DNA from: Sternotherus odoratus | Taxonomy: Eukaryota; Chordata; Testudines; Kinosternidae | Length of the DNA stretch: 64,000 bases | Assembly: GCA_032164245.1 (NCBI GenBank) | Contig: JAVMKO010000009.1 | Location: forward strand, 77,633,212 to 77,697,211 | Direction: 5' to 3' | Notes under the pieces: generated by a model | What the model saw: the letters and a program-made list of their open reading frames with translations, nothing else | What the model was told of the DNA's origin: nothing | Database searches by the model: none | Program-made: the position numbers and the translations under genes | Part shown: one piece after another, positions 61,776 to 64,000 of the stretch | Layout: each line of letters begins with the position of its first letter | Numbering within the stretch: the first letter of the stretch is position 1

Positions 61776-62712
61776 AATTCCCTGAGTTTGATTCCACACA
61801 TACCCTGTTTAAGCCTGGGAAAATAGCATGGTCCTGTCTCCCAATGGGACAACCATTCTGACCAACTTTACATGGTTGCTGTGATAATAACCACAGTACA
61901 AATCTTAAATCTCGGATATTGCAGGAACTGGAGTCCTGTGGGTACCTGATCCAGACAGATGTCTTATTTTTAGTGCTTAGGGTTTTTTAAATAATAGCTG
62001 CATTATTTCCACTGAAAGATCACTTCTGCAGGCATGATGACTTCTTTTTATATTTTTCAGTATGCTTATTTATAGCAATGGTGTGCTGGATGATACTACA
62101 AATACATAAAGATGAGTTCTCCTCGCTCTAATGTGTTTCCACAGCCCTCCTTCCTATGTGCAATATGGCTGACTGAAAGCTTTTGTAGCTGTCCAAAAGA
62201 GAGCATGTATTCCAAAGAAGTGAATCTGAACACCACCTGCACACACTTAGCTACTAAAGGAGCTCACTCCAGTTTGTCTAAATACCTCTCTAGACAACCA
62301 CAAACAAGAGCCTTGATGTGCCTATAAAACTTTAGTAAGCTAGTTGCTCTTCTCAAAAAGAGCAAGAATATGAAAGAGATTTTACAGAATAAATGGCAGC
62401 AGCCATCTTCAATGATCTGCACTGTGTAAAACACGATGTTGAATTGTGTCAATTGTGGGTATGTTACTGAATAAAAAAACAGAATATTAATAATTTTAGG
62501 TGATGAAACAGGTAGATAATTTCCATACAAACCTTAGTCGTGGCACCTTTACAAATATGCAAAACAGCACAGGCACAAGGCCTTATTTGCAGACACTGAA
62601 TTAAACCATAATCTTTAAAACTGAGTTAATTGTGAGTCTGGTTTTGGGAGACAGCAATTATGTCAGCAAAGTATAAAAGCAAGGAACATTTTTATATTAA
62701 TGACAACTGAGA

Positions 62713-62788
<76 letters not shown>
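62713..62788. repeat. (TA)n microsatellite
   Basis: About 36 almost uninterrupted TA dinucleotides. Likely length-polymorphic and prone to cruciform formation or assembly error. Confidence 0.98.
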
Positions 62789-62791
<3 letters not shown>

Positions 62792-63259
62792 ACAGATGTC
62801 AACTGCAGTTAGATTCAACGCAACTTATTAGTGCATGGCTTTTAGCCAAAAGCAATTCACATTTGCAGAAGTGTACTATCACATATGTCTTAATAACAGA
62901 AATGTGTTTTTAAAAATGTATGTGATAAGTCACATATGGTGGAAGGAATCTGTACAGCTTTCAGCCCTGTGACAATGGAATCTACTAACTTTATTTTGTG
63001 CAGCTGAAGAACATTAAAATTCAAGTGAAATTCTCTTTGACATTTGAAAGGGCTACAGCACTGATGGCATTAAAACCTAGACAAGCCTCTGCGGTGCTGA
63101 ATACGGTCTCCTTGCTTATACAAATACAATCTACATCTATTACAGTTATCTTAAAGACACCATTTTACTCTTGCCCTCAGAGGCAATATTTTAGGGTAAA
63201 ACCATGCAGGTACATTAAGTGCTTACATTTCATTGAAAAATACTAGGCAGATATTTTAG

Positions 63260-63440
63260 CTCTTCTTTATGCAGAGTGTAATTAATATGTATAATGGACT
63301 CCCTAGGGTACTAACTGAAGCTGCAATCATTAACATATTCAAAGGCAAGTTAAAACAAGCAGTTGGGGAAAACATGACAGGGTGAAATATACATGTGGAG
63401 GTGGAGAGAGCTAGACTGGCCATATGGCCTTCTTCCATCC
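63260..63440 (+). mobile_element. Possible ancient CR1/L2-like LINE tail
   Basis: Plus-strand reading around 63293-63380 gives NGLPRVLTEAAIINIFKGKL, which has the rhythm of the CR1 ORF2 end (W-N-x-LP-x-E-V-V...-F-K-x-x-L-D). It is heavily eroded. A chance resemblance cannot be ruled out. Confidence 0.35.
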
Positions 63441-64000
63441 CAAAATGTTACTCTATTTTTTAGGTCCCAGAAAGCAATGATTTAACTTAAAATGAGGAAA
63501 GGAACATTTTAGATGGTGTAATTGCACATCACGGTAAAGCACAAATTATTTAGGAGTGGCGTTGTCTGCAGTAAACTGGTGCCATGAAGTGCACCAGTGA
63601 CTGCCATGAAGTGCTCCCCGCTTACACCAGCAGAGAGAGTGAAAACAATTCATGAATGAAAAATATGACATCGGAACCACCCCCAATCCATTCTCTTGTC
63701 CCCTAGAAGCTGAAGAGGAGCAGCCAAGTCACTTCAAATAACAACCGCCAGCTAGATTTTTAATTCAGCTTGGACTGGAACTAGTTACCTAGAAATGAAT
63801 GGCCCCCTGTCTCATTACAAGTTCCTTCAGCTTTTATATCCCCCCTGGTTTCCATTTCTAATTCTCATCAGATTAAATGAAACATAAAGAGTCTGATTTA
63901 CAAACTGCCTGGCACCTTGCATGGTTGTTCTGATGAGCCTTTTACATTCATTTCACCCGGGTGTAAATGACTATCCAAGGTGGAAGGCAATGGAGAGTGA

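Larger units (their letters stand above)
21940..64000 (-). other. AFF2: Probable long AFF2 intron (at least 42 kb, partial)
   Basis: Everything 5' of the poly-serine exon in the window. I looked for the expected upstream AFF2 motifs (SVSFKSML, KLSSDEDD, ELYQAVEKA) in minus-strand reading and did not see them, so the window probably ends inside this intron. The individual repeats are listed separately. The stretches 22000-25200, 30510-32800, 34040-42815, 44870-51580, 53700-57660 and 58260-62700 hold otherwise only diverged MIR-like or palindromic repeat remnants and no supported gene. A small, poorly conserved exon could have been missed by eye. Confidence 0.65.

Overview
This is vertebrate nuclear DNA, most likely from a cryptodiran (hidden-necked) turtle. 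The evidence is a tRNA-headed SINE with a CR1-like tail at about 2506-2699, of the kind described from these turtles, CR1 LINE 3' ends, and many short palindromic hAT-type DNA elements of the kind that fill turtle and crocodilian genomes. The lineage call rests on recognising repeat families and was not confirmed by a search.

The only gene I can support is AFF2 (FMR2), on the minus strand. Seven internal coding exons can be placed to the base. In transcript order they are 21777-21939, 20231-21250, 16495-16616, 8928-9153, 5559-5695, 4898-4961 and 1806-1942. All intron boundaries are GT-AG and all reading phases agree. Together they give 1869 coding bases, about 622 residues. They run from the poly-serine/acidic transactivation segment, through the NKW motif and the long lysine-rich and serine-rich middle, to the first half of the C-terminal homology domain. 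The start codon, the N-terminal exons and the last exons lie outside the window.

Layout: 1-1805 is intron downstream of the last visible exon. The stretch 1943-20230 is a run of short exons and introns holding a SINE, a CR1 end, a degenerate minisatellite, several MITEs and a 1 kb GC-rich inverted-repeat element. The large central exon and the poly-serine exon lie at 20231-21939. From 21940 to the end, about 42 kb, I find no further exon. This is best read as one very long intron, or part of one, carrying DNA transposons, MIR-like SINEs, an 87-bp-arm hairpin and a TA microsatellite.

Four hAT-type elements can be delimited precisely by 8-bp target-site duplications, three or four of them perfect: 17500-17657, 32803-33474, 43262-43594 and 57663-58254. 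A fifth (26583-26910) has a 7/8 match. A 497-bp element at 43634-44130 has TA flanks. The other open frames in the window are short and repeat-derived, antisense to AFF2 exons, or about as long as chance predicts in 64 kb. I found no convincing new gene system. The most useful observations concern AFF2 exon structure and the architecture of the DNA elements.
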